Notes under the pieces: model-generated
Told to the model about the DNA's origin: nothing
Databases searched by the model: none
What the model saw: the letters and a program-made list of their open reading frames with translations, nothing else
NCBI GenBank assembly: GCA_036003705.1
Contig: DASYSE010000086.1
Coordinates: 1-30,030, forward strand
DNA length: 30,030 nucleotides
Source of the DNA: CALGFH01 sp036003705
GTDB lineage: Bacteria > Actinomycetota > CALGFH01
Direction of reading: 5' to 3'
Position numbers and translations under genes: made by a program
Shown: piece by piece, positions 23,574 through 30,030 of the stretch
Layout of the letters: every line of letters starts with the position of its first letter
Numbering within the stretch: the first letter of the stretch is position 1

Positions 23574-26549
23574 TCATCGAGGGATCTCGACCATTTCGTA
23601 GACCTCGATCTGGTCGCCTTCCTTGACGTCCTGGAAGTTGTCCAGGCCGATGCCGCACTCGTACCCGGCAGCGACCGTGCGTGCGTCCTCCTTGAAGCGG
23701 CGCAGGGAACCGATCCGCCCGTCGTAGACGACGACCCCGTCGCGGACCAGACGGGCCTTGGCCCCGCGGGCAACCTCGCCGGAGGTGACGTAGGACCCGG
23801 CGACCAGGCCGACCCGTGGCACCCGGAACGTCTGCCTGACCTCGGCCGTGCCGAGCGCGCGCTCCTCGTACTCGGGGGCGAGCATGCCCTTGAGGGCCTT
23901 CTCGATGTCCTCCACCACCTGGTAGATGACCGAGTACAGGCGGATGTCCACGCCCTCGCGGTTGGCGAGCTCGCGGGCGGCCGGGGTGGGCCGGACCGAG
24001 AAGCCGATGATGATCGCGCCGGCCACGGCGGCCAGGCTCACGTCGTCCTCGGTGATCGCGCCGGCCGCCTTGTGGAGCACGCGCAGCCGGACCTCTGGGA
24101 TCTCGATCCGTCCGAGGGCGTCGTCGATGGCCTCGACCGAGCCCATCACGTCGGCCTTGATGATCAGCGGCAGCTCCTGGAGCTGGCCCTCGCGGATCCT
24201 GGCGAACAGGTCCTCGAGGCGCGGCGCCCGGCTGGTCGCGATGGCCGCCTGACGCTGGCGGGCCTCCCTGGTCTGAGAGATCCCGCGGGCGATTCGCTCG
24301 TCGGTGACCGCCCTGACCTCGTCGCCGGCGCTCGGCGGGGCCGAGAGGCCGATGACCACGACCGGCTGGGCCGGGACGGCGGCGGTGACCTCCTTGCCGT
24401 TCTCGTCGAACATGGCCCGCACGCGCCCGAAGGCGGTGCCGGCGGCCACCGCGTCACCCACGTGCAGGGTGCCCCGGCGGACCAGGATGGTGGCCACCGG
24501 GCCGCGGCCCTTGTCCAGGTGGGCCTCGATGACCGATCCCTGGGCGCGCCGGTCCGGGTTGGCCTTGAGGTTCAGCTCCACGTCGGCGACCAGCAGGATG
24601 GTCTCGACCAGCGTGTCAAGGTTCTGCTGGGTCTTTGCCGAGACGTCGACGAACTGGGTCTTGCCGCCGTATTCCTCGGCGACCAGGTCGTACTCGGTCA
24701 GCTGCTGGCGGACCCTTGCCGGGTTCGCCTCCGGCTTGTCGACCTTGTTGACCGCCACCACGATCGGCACCCCGGCCGCCTTGGCGTGGTTGATCGCCTC
24801 GACGGTCTGGGGCATGACGCCGTCGTCGGCGGCGACCACCAGCACGGCGACGTCGGTGATGGCGGCGCCCCTGGCCCGCATGGCGGTGAACGCCTCGTGG
24901 CCCGGGGTGTCGATGAAGGTCACCACGCGGCCGTCCTGGCCGGCTCTGACCTGGTAGGCGCCGATGTGCTGGGTGATGCCGCCGGCCTCGGTGGCGACGA
25001 CGTCGGCGTTGCGGATGGCGTCCAGCAGCTTGGTCTTGCCGTGGTCGACGTGGCCCATGACGGTCACGACCGGCGGCCGGGGACGGAGGTCCTCGTCGCG
25101 GTCGGCCTCGGTGTCCTCCCAGCCCTCGATCTCCTGGAGGGCGTCGGCCTCGCTCGGGTCGACGACCTCGATCCGGGCCCCGATCTCCTCGGCGAGCAGG
25201 GCGACCGCCTCGTCGGACATCGACTGGGTGGCGGTCAGCATCTCGCCCATCTGCATGAGCACGCGGATCAGATCGCCGGCGGGCTGGCCGAGCCGGTCGG
25301 CCAGGTCCTGCACGGTGACCCCGCGGGGCACCCGGACCAGGCCCTCGACCGAGATGTCGGGGTTGGCCTCGATGGTCGGCGCCCCCATGGCCTCGAACTC
25401 TTCACGCCGACGGCCGCCGCGACGCTTCTTGGGACGCCCACGACCGCCGAAGCGGTTGCCGCCCGGACGGCCGAGACCGCCGCCGGGACCGCCGGGACGG
25501 CCACCGAACCCGGGACGGCCACCGCCACCGGGACCCCCGGGGCGACCGCCGGCGCCCGGACCGCCGGGGCGACCCCCACCGGCACCGGGCGCGCCAGGAC
25601 GACCACCGACACCAGGACGACCGGCGCCACCCGGGCCACCCGGGCGAGCACCGTAGCCTCCTGGGCGCCCACCGCCGCCGGGACTGCCGGGACTGCCGGG
25701 ACGGCCCTGGCCGGGCGGGCCACCGCGCATGCCTGGCTGGCCGGGACCACCGGGCCGCTGGCCCATGCCGGGACGGCCGGCGCCGGGCGGGCCCTGCCGT
25801 GGGCCCATGCCAGGACGGCCGGCGCCCGGCGGGACCGGGCGGCCGCCGGATCCGCCCGGACGGGCACCTGGCGGCAGTGGGCGGCCGCCGGATCCGCCGG
25901 GACGAGCCCCGGGCGGGAGCGGCCGCACGCCAGGCGGCAGCGGACGCGCACCCGGAGGAAGGGGACGAGCACCCGGGGGCAGGGGACGCACACCGGGCGG
26001 CAGGGGATGACCCGGCTGACCCGGCCTGGCACCGGGCGGCAACGGCCGAACGCCAGGCGGCAGCGGACGCGCGCCCGGAGGAAGGGGACGAGCACCCGGG
26101 GGCAGGGGACGGCCCGGCTGCCCGGGACGGCGGGGCTGGCCGGTCTGCCCCGCACGCTGCTGACCCGGCTGGCCGGGACGGGGCTGGCCGGTGGCCGGCT
26201 GACCCGGACGCGCCTGGCCCGGCTGGCCGGTGGCCGGCTGACCCGATCGGGCCTGACCGGGCTGGCCGGGGCCCGACTGGCCCGGCGACCCTGGCTGGCC
26301 GGTCCTGCCCTGGGCGGACTGGCCGGCGCGGCCCTGCGCGGGAAGTGCCTCGCCCTGGTCCTGCCGGGGCTGGCCGGCCCGTGCCTGGCGGCCGCCGCCG
26401 ACCGACGAGCGCAGCTTGTCGGCCACGTCCGGCGACACCGTCGAGGAGTGGCTCTTGGCCTCCACCCCCATGGAGGACAGCTTGGCGAGCAGGTCCTTGG
26501 AAGGGACCCCAAGCTCTTTGGCGATTTCATATACCCGCGGGTTGCTCAA
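23574..26549 (-). CDS. infB: Translation initiation factor IF-2 with a long Gly/Pro/Arg-rich N-terminal region
   Basis: IF-2 is the GTPase that places fMet-tRNA on the 30S subunit and helps join subunits. It has 991 residues. The N-terminal IF2-N domain (about 1-50) contains VYEIAKELGV and LLAKLSSMGVEAKSHSS. A low-complexity region (about 53-385) rich in Pro, Gly, Arg and Gln follows, with repeats of RPLPPGA. Then come a second small IF2-N domain, the GTPase core (GHVDHGKT 499-506, DTPGH 547-551, NKVD 601-604) and the domains ending in MVEIPR. It starts with TTG at 26549, overlapping the rnpM stop (TTGA); an in-frame TGA lies 7 codons upstream, so no earlier start is possible. Such extensions are known in Actinobacteria. 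Confidence 0.96.
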   Translation of the reverse strand: MSNPRVYEIAKELGVPSKDLLAKLSSMGVEAKSHSSTVSPDVADKLRSSVGGGRQARAGQPRQDQGEALPAQGRAGQSAQGRTGQPGSPGQSGPGQPGQARSGQPATGQPGQARPGQPATGQPRPGQPGQQRAGQTGQPRRPGQPGRPLPPGARPLPPGARPLPPGVRPLPPGARPGQPGHPLPPGVRPLPPGARPLPPGARPLPPGVRPLPPGARPGGSGGRPLPPGARPGGSGGRPVPPGAGRPGMGPRQGPPGAGRPGMGQRPGGPGQPGMRGGPPGQGRPGSPGSPGGGGRPGGYGARPGGPGGAGRPGVGGRPGAPGAGGGRPGGPGAGGRPGGPGGGGRPGFGGRPGGPGGGLGRPGGNRFGGRGRPKKRRGGRRREEFEAMGAPTIEANPDISVEGLVRVPRGVTVQDLADRLGQPAGDLIRVLMQMGEMLTATQSMSDEAVALLAEEIGARIEVVDPSEADALQEIEGWEDTEADRDEDLRPRPPVVTVMGHVDHGKTKLLDAIRNADVVATEAGGITQHIGAYQVRAGQDGRVVTFIDTPGHEAFTAMRARGAAITDVAVLVVAADDGVMPQTVEAINHAKAAGVPIVVAVNKVDKPEANPARVRQQLTEYDLVAEEYGGKTQFVDVSAKTQQNLDTLVETILLVADVELNLKANPDRRAQGSVIEAHLDKGRGPVATILVRRGTLHVGDAVAAGTAFGRVRAMFDENGKEVTAAVPAQPVVVIGLSAPPSAGDEVRAVTDERIARGISQTREARQRQAAIATSRAPRLEDLFARIREGQLQELPLIIKADVMGSVEAIDDALGRIEIPEVRLRVLHKAAGAITEDDVSLAAVAGAIIIGFSVRPTPAARELANREGVDIRLYSVIYQVVEDIEKALKGMLAPEYEERALGTAEVRQTFRVPRVGLVAGSYVTSGEVARGAKARLVRDGVVVYDGRIGSLRRFKEDARTVAAGYECGIGLDNFQDVKEGDQIEVYEMVEIPR
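25927..26111. repeat. 62-bp direct repeats inside the infB low-complexity region
   Basis: 25927-25988 and 26050-26111 match at 61 of 62 positions and start 123 bp (41 codons) apart, so the repeat keeps the reading frame. Both encode blocks of the RPLPPGA type. This points to recent duplication within the infB repeat region rather than to a mobile element. Confidence 0.75.
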
Positions 26550-26902
26550 CCAGATCTCACTTCCTCGTCATCACTCGAGCGGGGCGCCGGCTGGTCCGCC
26601 GGCCCGCTCCACAATTCGGTTCGCAGGGCCTCGACGGCGGCGTTGGCGGCCACCGCGTCGGACACCTTCAGGGCTCGTTGGATGCTGCGCCGCCTGACCG
26701 CCGAGTCCAGGCAGGCAGGCCGCCCACAGAGGTAGGCGCCCCGGCCCGCCGCCTTGCCGGTCGGGTCGAAGGCCACCGTCCCGGTGGGCGAACGGACGAT
26801 CCGGTGGAGGGCCCGCTTCGCGGTCGTCACGCGACACACCACACACGTCCGCCGAGGCGTCGTCTCACCCTCTGCAACAACACGTGCCGACCGTTTGCGC
26901 AT
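26546..26902 (-). CDS. rnpM: YlxR/RnpM-family RNA-binding protein
   Basis: YlxR proteins sit between nusA and infB. The family has been linked to RNase P modulation (RnpM) and to nucleoid-associated regulation. The 118-residue protein shows PRRTCVVCR near the start, GRGAYLC in the middle and RALKVSD later. Cysteines C20, C23, C59 and C64 form a possible metal site, although that is inference. The start is taken at ATG 26902 because AGGAGG (26913-26908) lies 5 nt upstream. A TTG at 26941 overlapping the nusA stop and an ATG at 26926 are alternatives that would add 13 or 8 residues. The stop overlaps the TTG of infB. The C-terminus is acidic and low in complexity. Confidence 0.9.
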   Translation of the reverse strand: MRKRSARVVAEGETTPRRTCVVCRVTTAKRALHRIVRSPTGTVAFDPTGKAAGRGAYLCGRPACLDSAVRRRSIQRALKVSDAVAANAAVEALRTELWSGPADQPAPRSSDDEEVRSG

Positions 26903-26937
26903 TCCCACCTCCTCCGCCGTCTCCATCGCGTTCACCG

Positions 26938-27930
26938 TCAACGCCTCGGGCCTTGGCCCGCCTGCTCGGCCGCCTGGCTCTCGCTCACGATGTCGATCCG
27001 CCAGCCGGTCAGCCTAGCGGCCAACCGGGCATTCTGGCCCTCCTTGCCGATCGCAAGCGACAGCTGGTAGTCGGGCACCACCACGTGGGCGGTGCGCTCC
27101 GGCTCGTCGATCTGCACGCTCTTGACCTTGGCCGGTGACAGGGCCTCGGCGACGAACTGGGCCGGGTCGTCGGACCACAGCACGATGTCGATCTTCTCAC
27201 CACGCAGCTCGTTGACCACCATCCGCACCCGCGACCCGCGGGCGCCGACGCAGGCCCCCTTCGGGTCGACGCCGGGCTCGTGGCTGCGCACGGCGATCTT
27301 GGTCCTGTGCCCCGGCTCACGGGCGACGTTGGTGATCTCGACGATCCCCTCGGCGATCTCGGGCACCTCGAGCTCGAACAGTCGCTTGATCAGGTTAGGG
27401 TGGGTCCGCGACACCACCACCCGCAGGCCCCTTGCCGACCGGACGACATCGGTCACGTAGACCTTCAGCCGGTCGTTGTGCTGGTAGTGCTCACTCGGCA
27501 CCTGCTCGGAGTGCGGCAGGTCGGCCTCGATCTTGCCGAGGTCGACCGAGATGTGGCGTAGGTCACGCTGCTGCACGATGCCGGTGACGATGTCGCCGAC
27601 CCGGCCCTCGTACTCGCCGAAGGTCACGTCGCGCTCTGCCTCGCGCAGGCGCTGCATGATCACCTGCTTGGCGGTGACCGCGGCGATCCTGCCGAAGTCG
27701 GAGGGAGTGTCCTCCCACTCGCGGAGGACCCGCTCCTCGTCGTCGAGCTCCTGGGCGAACACGGTCACGTCGCCGCTGTCGCGGTCGACCACGACCCGTG
27801 CCCCCTCGGGAGCGTTCGGCTGGCGCTTGTAGGCGGCGGCGAGGGCACTCTCGAGCGCACTGATGACCGTCTCGAGCGCGATGCCCTTCTCGCGCTCGAG
27901 GAAGCGCAGCTCATCAATCGGGATCTTCAC
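26938..27930 (-). CDS. nusA: Transcription termination/antitermination protein NusA
   Basis: NusA binds RNA polymerase and nascent RNA, affecting pausing, termination and antitermination. The 330-residue protein has the N-terminal polymerase-binding domain (opening IPIDELRFLEREKGIALETVISALESALAAAYKR, in sections). An S1 domain follows (about 130-195), then KH1 (VGARGSRVRMVVNEL) and KH2 (LAIGKEGQNARLAARLTGW). It lacks the extra C-terminal acidic repeats of E. coli, as is normal in Actinobacteria. The frame is open upstream into rimP, but the GTG at 27930 directly precedes the conserved domain, with GAGAGG about 8 nt upstream. It lies 46 bp after rimP and 35 bp before rnpM. Confidence 0.96.
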   Translation of the reverse strand: MKIPIDELRFLEREKGIALETVISALESALAAAYKRQPNAPEGARVVVDRDSGDVTVFAQELDDEERVLREWEDTPSDFGRIAAVTAKQVIMQRLREAERDVTFGEYEGRVGDIVTGIVQQRDLRHISVDLGKIEADLPHSEQVPSEHYQHNDRLKVYVTDVVRSARGLRVVVSRTHPNLIKRLFELEVPEIAEGIVEITNVAREPGHRTKIAVRSHEPGVDPKGACVGARGSRVRMVVNELRGEKIDIVLWSDDPAQFVAEALSPAKVKSVQIDEPERTAHVVVPDYQLSLAIGKEGQNARLAARLTGWRIDIVSESQAAEQAGQGPRR

Positions 27931-27976
27931 GTCGCCGTCCTCTCGTTGCCGGCAGTCCTCAGGGGGTTGCGGAGCG

Positions 27977-28450
27977 TCACCACGGCAACACCACCTTCCC
28001 CTGGACCACGTCGGACAGCGGCACCCTGACCTGGCTGCCGTCCACGTCGAGGACGACCGCCTCGTCGTCGGCGGCCACCACGACGCCCTGGACGGTCGAC
28101 GGTTCGCCGTCACCGGTAGCCGGCAACCCGACCCGGTCGATGCTGACCTGGTGCCCGCGCTGGCGCCGGAAGTCCCGACGCGTGTGGAGCGGTCGCCCGA
28201 GACCGGGCGTGCTCACCTCGAGGGTGTAGCTGCCGGCCACGGGGTCGACCTGGTCGAGGACCCGAGAGAGCTCCTTGGAGACCTGCTCGACGATGTCGGC
28301 CTCGACCGGCTCCTCGGCGTCGAGGATGACGCTGAGCACCCGCCCGCGACCCTGACCACGAAGAACGACCTCGAGCACCTCGACCCCATGGCCGGTTGCC
28401 ACCCGGTCGGCCAGATTTTGGACATGCGGAGGTAGCGCCGTCACGCTCAC
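27977..28450 (-). CDS. rimP: Ribosome maturation factor RimP
   Basis: RimP helps 30S subunit assembly. The 157-residue protein has the N-terminal domain with GVEVLEVVLRGQGRGRVLSVILD, then the conserved YTLEVSTPGLGRPL segment, and a C-terminal SH3-like domain (VQGVVVAADDEAVVLDVDG). It starts the rimP-nusA-rnpM-infB operon. The GTG at 28450 has AGGGAGG only 3 nt upstream. A second GTG two codons later (28444) has the better 9 nt spacing, so the true protein may be two residues shorter. The leader upstream contains two promoters and a strong stem-loop. Confidence 0.93.
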   Translation of the reverse strand: MSVTALPPHVQNLADRVATGHGVEVLEVVLRGQGRGRVLSVILDAEEPVEADIVEQVSKELSRVLDQVDPVAGSYTLEVSTPGLGRPLHTRRDFRRQRGHQVSIDRVGLPATGDGEPSTVQGVVVAADDEAVVLDVDGSQVRVPLSDVVQGKVVLPW

Positions 28451-28543
28451 TGACCTCCCTCACATGTCGCGCGTTGCTGCTCGCCCTCTCGGTAGCGGCA
28501 CCATTCCAGCTCGTCGCCGCGCCGTCGGCCCCCTGACAACACA

Positions 28544-28566
28544 GAAGTGGGCGCAATGCCCACTTC
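28544..28566 (-). promoter_or_regulatory. Stem-loop in the rimP leader
   Basis: GAAGTGGGC-5 nt-GCCCACTTC is a perfect 9-bp stem with a 5-nt loop, about 94 nt before the rimP start. It lies in the transcript of both candidate promoters. On the minus strand it is followed by TGTGTTGTC, which is only moderately T-rich. Similar small stems precede rimP-nusA operons in other bacteria, and NusA or RimP feedback control has been proposed there. That role is inferred here. Confidence 0.55.
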
Positions 28567-28586
28567 GCTCCTCACCGGGGCCTGGC

Positions 28587-28615
28587 CTGGTAACAGCCGG
28601 ACGGCCATACGTCAA
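28587..28615 (-). promoter_or_regulatory. Downstream promoter of the rimP operon
   Basis: Minus strand TTGACG (28615-28610), 17 bp, TACCAG (28592-28587). It lies about 137 nt before the rimP start and upstream of the leader stem-loop. Confidence 0.5.
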
Positions 28616-28623
28616 CAGGCTGC

Positions 28624-28653
28624 AAGATAGCACTAGAGCCCGCCAATCGGCAA
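28624..28653 (-). promoter_or_regulatory. Upstream promoter of the rimP operon
   Basis: Minus strand TTGCCG (28653-28648), 18 bp, TATCTT (28629-28624). The 304-bp gap between 28451 and 28754 holds this promoter, a second one, the leader stem-loop and the terminator of the upstream gene. No gene is seen in it. Confidence 0.5.
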
Positions 28654-28723
28654 CCTGTTTGGGCGTCCTGGCCTGCGGATTTACCCCGCTCGACCCAGCC
28701 GCCGGTAGCGCGCCTGGGCGCTG

Positions 28724-28785
28724 GCCCCCGCCGTCCGCGCGGGGGCAGGCGCATTCAGGGCGGCCGCCGGATCGAGGCCGCCCTG
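28724..28785 (-). terminator. Two strong hairpins at the end of the EccD-like/ATPase gene
   Basis: CAGGGCGGCC-10 nt-GGCCGCCCTG (28756-28785, 10-bp stem) includes the stop codon. GCCCCCGC-7 nt-GCGGGGGC (28724-28746, 8-bp stem) follows 8 bp later. Together they probably end the transcript before the rimP promoters; a T-run is absent, as is common in high-GC Actinobacteria. Confidence 0.6.
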
Positions 28786-29912
28786 ATCCCAAGGCCCGTC
28801 CAGTCAGCAACCAGCACCTCGGCGACCCGCCGCGCCTGTTCCCGGGCCGCCGCGCCCACGTCGGCGAAGGCGGGCGCCGACCGAGACCCACCGGCGGGAT
28901 CGACGGCAGCCGCCGGCGGGAACCCATCGGCCACCAAGGCCGGCGCCGACCGAGATCCATCGGCGGGGTCGACGGCAGCCGCCGGCGGGAACGCCCCGGC
29001 CACCAAGGCGGTCGCCCGCGCGGACGCGCGGGTCGGGGCGGGCCACAGCACGGACGCCCAGGCTGGGGCGGGGGTGGGCGCTGGAACGTGGGGTCGTGAT
29101 CGGGCCGGCCAGGGGATGGCGACGATGGGCAGGCCCCGGTCGGCAAGGGTGTGCGCCATCCACCGGCTCGCCGGAGAAGGACTCGGCTCGACGACGAGTA
29201 CAACCTGGTCTGCGGCGACGAAGGCCGCTCTGGCGCCCGGATCACGGAGGCCGGGACCACAGTCGAGCACCACCGTGGCCCCGTGCTTCGCCAGGCCTCG
29301 ACCGAGCCGTATCCAGCCACCCTGGGTGAGCGGTGGCCCCCGATCCCGGCTGGGCCGGGTCGCCAAGATGGCCAGCCGGGACCCGCTCCAGGCCAGGCAG
29401 GCGAACAACTCCTCTCTGGTCAGCGCGGGGTGGTCGATCAGCGCCAGGAGATCGCGGGCATCCACGCCATCCCCAGGGAGGAGCCGCTCGCTCAGCGAAC
29501 CCGCACCCGGATGGGCGTCGACGACCACCGTCAGACCTCCCGGACCGGCGGCGAGCGTCCCGGAGACCAGCGCCGCCACCGTCGTTCGGCCCATCCCGGC
29601 GGCCGCCGAGAGCACACCGATAACGGCGCATGGTCGCAGCCGCGAAGGGGGGATGGTCGGCGGGCTTCCGTCGGCCAGGACGAGCACAGCGCCGTCTCCG
29701 ACGCCGCACGCGGCCAGCGACTCGTCTGGAGGGAGCGGGTCGCCGCCAGCCGGCGCGAGGAACCAGCTGCGGCCCGCTGCGCCCCCGTGCTCGTCGACGC
29801 CGCCGACTGCTTGTGCCAGGGGGTCGAGAAGCGCGGTCACCGGCTGCTCGGCCGGCACCACCAGATCGATCGTTCCGGCCGGACCGGCCACGGTGACGAG
29901 AAGCCTCGACAT
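28755..29912 (-). CDS. EccD/YukD-like ubiquitin-fold domain fused to a degenerate ParA/MinD-type ATPase
   Basis: A 385-residue two-domain protein. Residues 1-82 resemble the ubiquitin-like N-terminus of EccD/YukD proteins of type VII secretion: VTVAGPAGTIDLVVPAEQPV, a W-x-LAPAG segment, and PLPPDESLAACGVGDGAVLVL. Residues about 94-265 look like a P-loop ATPase of the ParA/MinD class, with strand AVIGVLS, loop A104-A-G-M-G-R109-T-T, VVVDAHPGAGSL (D132) and VVLDCGPG (D217). Both usual lysines of the deviant P-loop are missing (A104, R109), so ATP hydrolysis is doubtful. The C-terminal 120 residues are Pro/Ala-rich with a 23-residue tandem repeat. Start: ATG 29912 has GGAGG with 7 nt spacing; GTG 29915 is the alternative. 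ParA-like EspI proteins in mycobacterial ESX loci are a possible parallel. Confidence 0.7.
   Translation of the reverse strand: MSRLLVTVAGPAGTIDLVVPAEQPVTALLDPLAQAVGGVDEHGGAAGRSWFLAPAGGDPLPPDESLAACGVGDGAVLVLADGSPPTIPPSRLRPCAVIGVLSAAAGMGRTTVAALVSGTLAAGPGGLTVVVDAHPGAGSLSERLLPGDGVDARDLLALIDHPALTREELFACLAWSGSRLAILATRPSRDRGPPLTQGGWIRLGRGLAKHGATVVLDCGPGLRDPGARAAFVAADQVVLVVEPSPSPASRWMAHTLADRGLPIVAIPWPARSRPHVPAPTPAPAWASVLWPAPTRASARATALVAGAFPPAAAVDPADGSRSAPALVADGFPPAAAVDPAGGSRSAPAFADVGAAAREQARRVAEVLVADWTGLGIRAASIRRPP
28874..29011. repeat. Two tandem 69-bp repeats in the ATPase gene
   Basis: 28874-28942 and 28943-29011 are adjacent copies of 69 bp with a small number of differences. They encode two 23-residue units of the form LVA-xx-FPPAAAVDPA-x-GSRSAPA in the Pro/Ala-rich C-terminal part. 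Confidence 0.85.
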
Positions 29913-30028
29913 CACACGGCCTCCGACCCGGGTCCGCCCGAGAGGGCCGGGGCCGTGCTCGGCGGAGGCCTGTCGGCCGCGCCAGGCGGCAGGTTGTGAG
30001 CCGCCCTCGGCGGAAGGCTGTGACCCGG
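29912..30028 (-). CDS. C-terminal tail of a proline-rich protein (partial, uncertain)
   Basis: On the minus strand, a frame is open from the window edge to a TGA at 29914-29912. This TGA overlaps the ATG of the next gene as TGATG, a usual coupling arrangement. The 38 visible codons read as Pro/Ala-rich with three degenerate 8-residue units (HSLPPRAA, HNLPPGAA, DRPPPSTA) and end in GSEAV. No domain can be recognised in so short a piece. Support is the overlap and the repeat structure only. If real, it is the end of a larger gene in the same operon as the EccD-like/ATPase fusion. Confidence 0.4.
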   Translation of the reverse strand, partial: PGHSLPPRAAHNLPPGAADRPPPSTAPALSGGPGSEAV

Positions 30029-30030
30029 GG

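Noticed and set aside
25440..26340. Repeat array that could look like a CRISPR
   Set aside because: Units are irregular, in frame with IF-2 and without unique spacers; they are coding Pro/Gly/Arg repeats.
23415..26735. Plus-strand open frame of 1106 codons opposite infB, with a Thr/Ala/Gly-rich repeat part
   Set aside because: The repeats are the mirror of the IF-2 low-complexity region; IF-2 has all GTPase motifs on the minus strand.

Overview
The window is about 30 kb of very GC-rich DNA (roughly 70 % or more by eye) with tightly packed bacterial genes. It looks like a chromosomal core region of a member of the Actinomycetota, perhaps a poorly sampled lineage. Three things point there: a single-chain Kgd-type 2-oxoglutarate decarboxylase with an E2-like front end, a Gly/Pro/Arg-rich IF2 extension, and the gene order rimP-nusA-rnpM-infB-ylxP-rbfA-nrnA-truB-ribF-rpsO-pnp-M16 protease followed further on by dapB and a ThyX-like gene. 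All identifications come from reading translated frames and remembered family motifs; no database was searched.

Layout. 1-4289 (-): Lhr-type helicase, missing only its C-terminal end at the window edge. 4386-8087 (+): kgd, divergent from lhr. 8128-8499 and 8511-9752 (+): a two-CBS-domain protein and an amidohydrolase. 9763-10344 (-): a small membrane-anchored protein of unknown function. 10444-12902 (-): dapB followed by a double-length ThyX-like gene with a 4-base overlap. 13005-14790 (+): a GNAT acetyltransferase and a membrane-anchored molybdopterin oxidoreductase. These two face against the surrounding minus-strand cluster and look like an insertion into it. 14905-28450 (-): one long information-processing run from rimP to a LOG-family nucleosidase, with many 4-base start/stop overlaps (ATGA, GTGA, TTGA). 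28755-29912 (-): a ubiquitin-like (EccD/YukD type) domain fused to a ParA/MinD-like ATPase, preceded by the tail of a proline-rich gene.

How the genes work together. The rimP-pnp run covers transcription elongation (NusA), ribosome maturation (RimP, RbfA), initiation (IF2), tRNA pseudouridylation (TruB), flavin cofactor synthesis (RibF), nanoRNA and cAMP/PAP turnover (NrnA), ribosomal protein S15 and RNA decay (PNPase). Kgd serves the TCA branch and DapB makes diaminopimelate and lysine.

The most interesting points are these. The EccD-like/ParA fusion has a degenerate P-loop and suggests that a type VII secretion-related locus begins at the right edge. The tandem ThyX-like protein has its signature motif divided between two lobes. 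The molybdenum oxidoreductase is fused to a histidine-bearing membrane domain. Three genes show a repeated pattern of -10 hexamers exactly 6 nt before the start codon, which suggests leaderless transcripts. There is a perfect 20-bp palindrome in the pnp leader and a rimP leader hairpin with tandem promoters.
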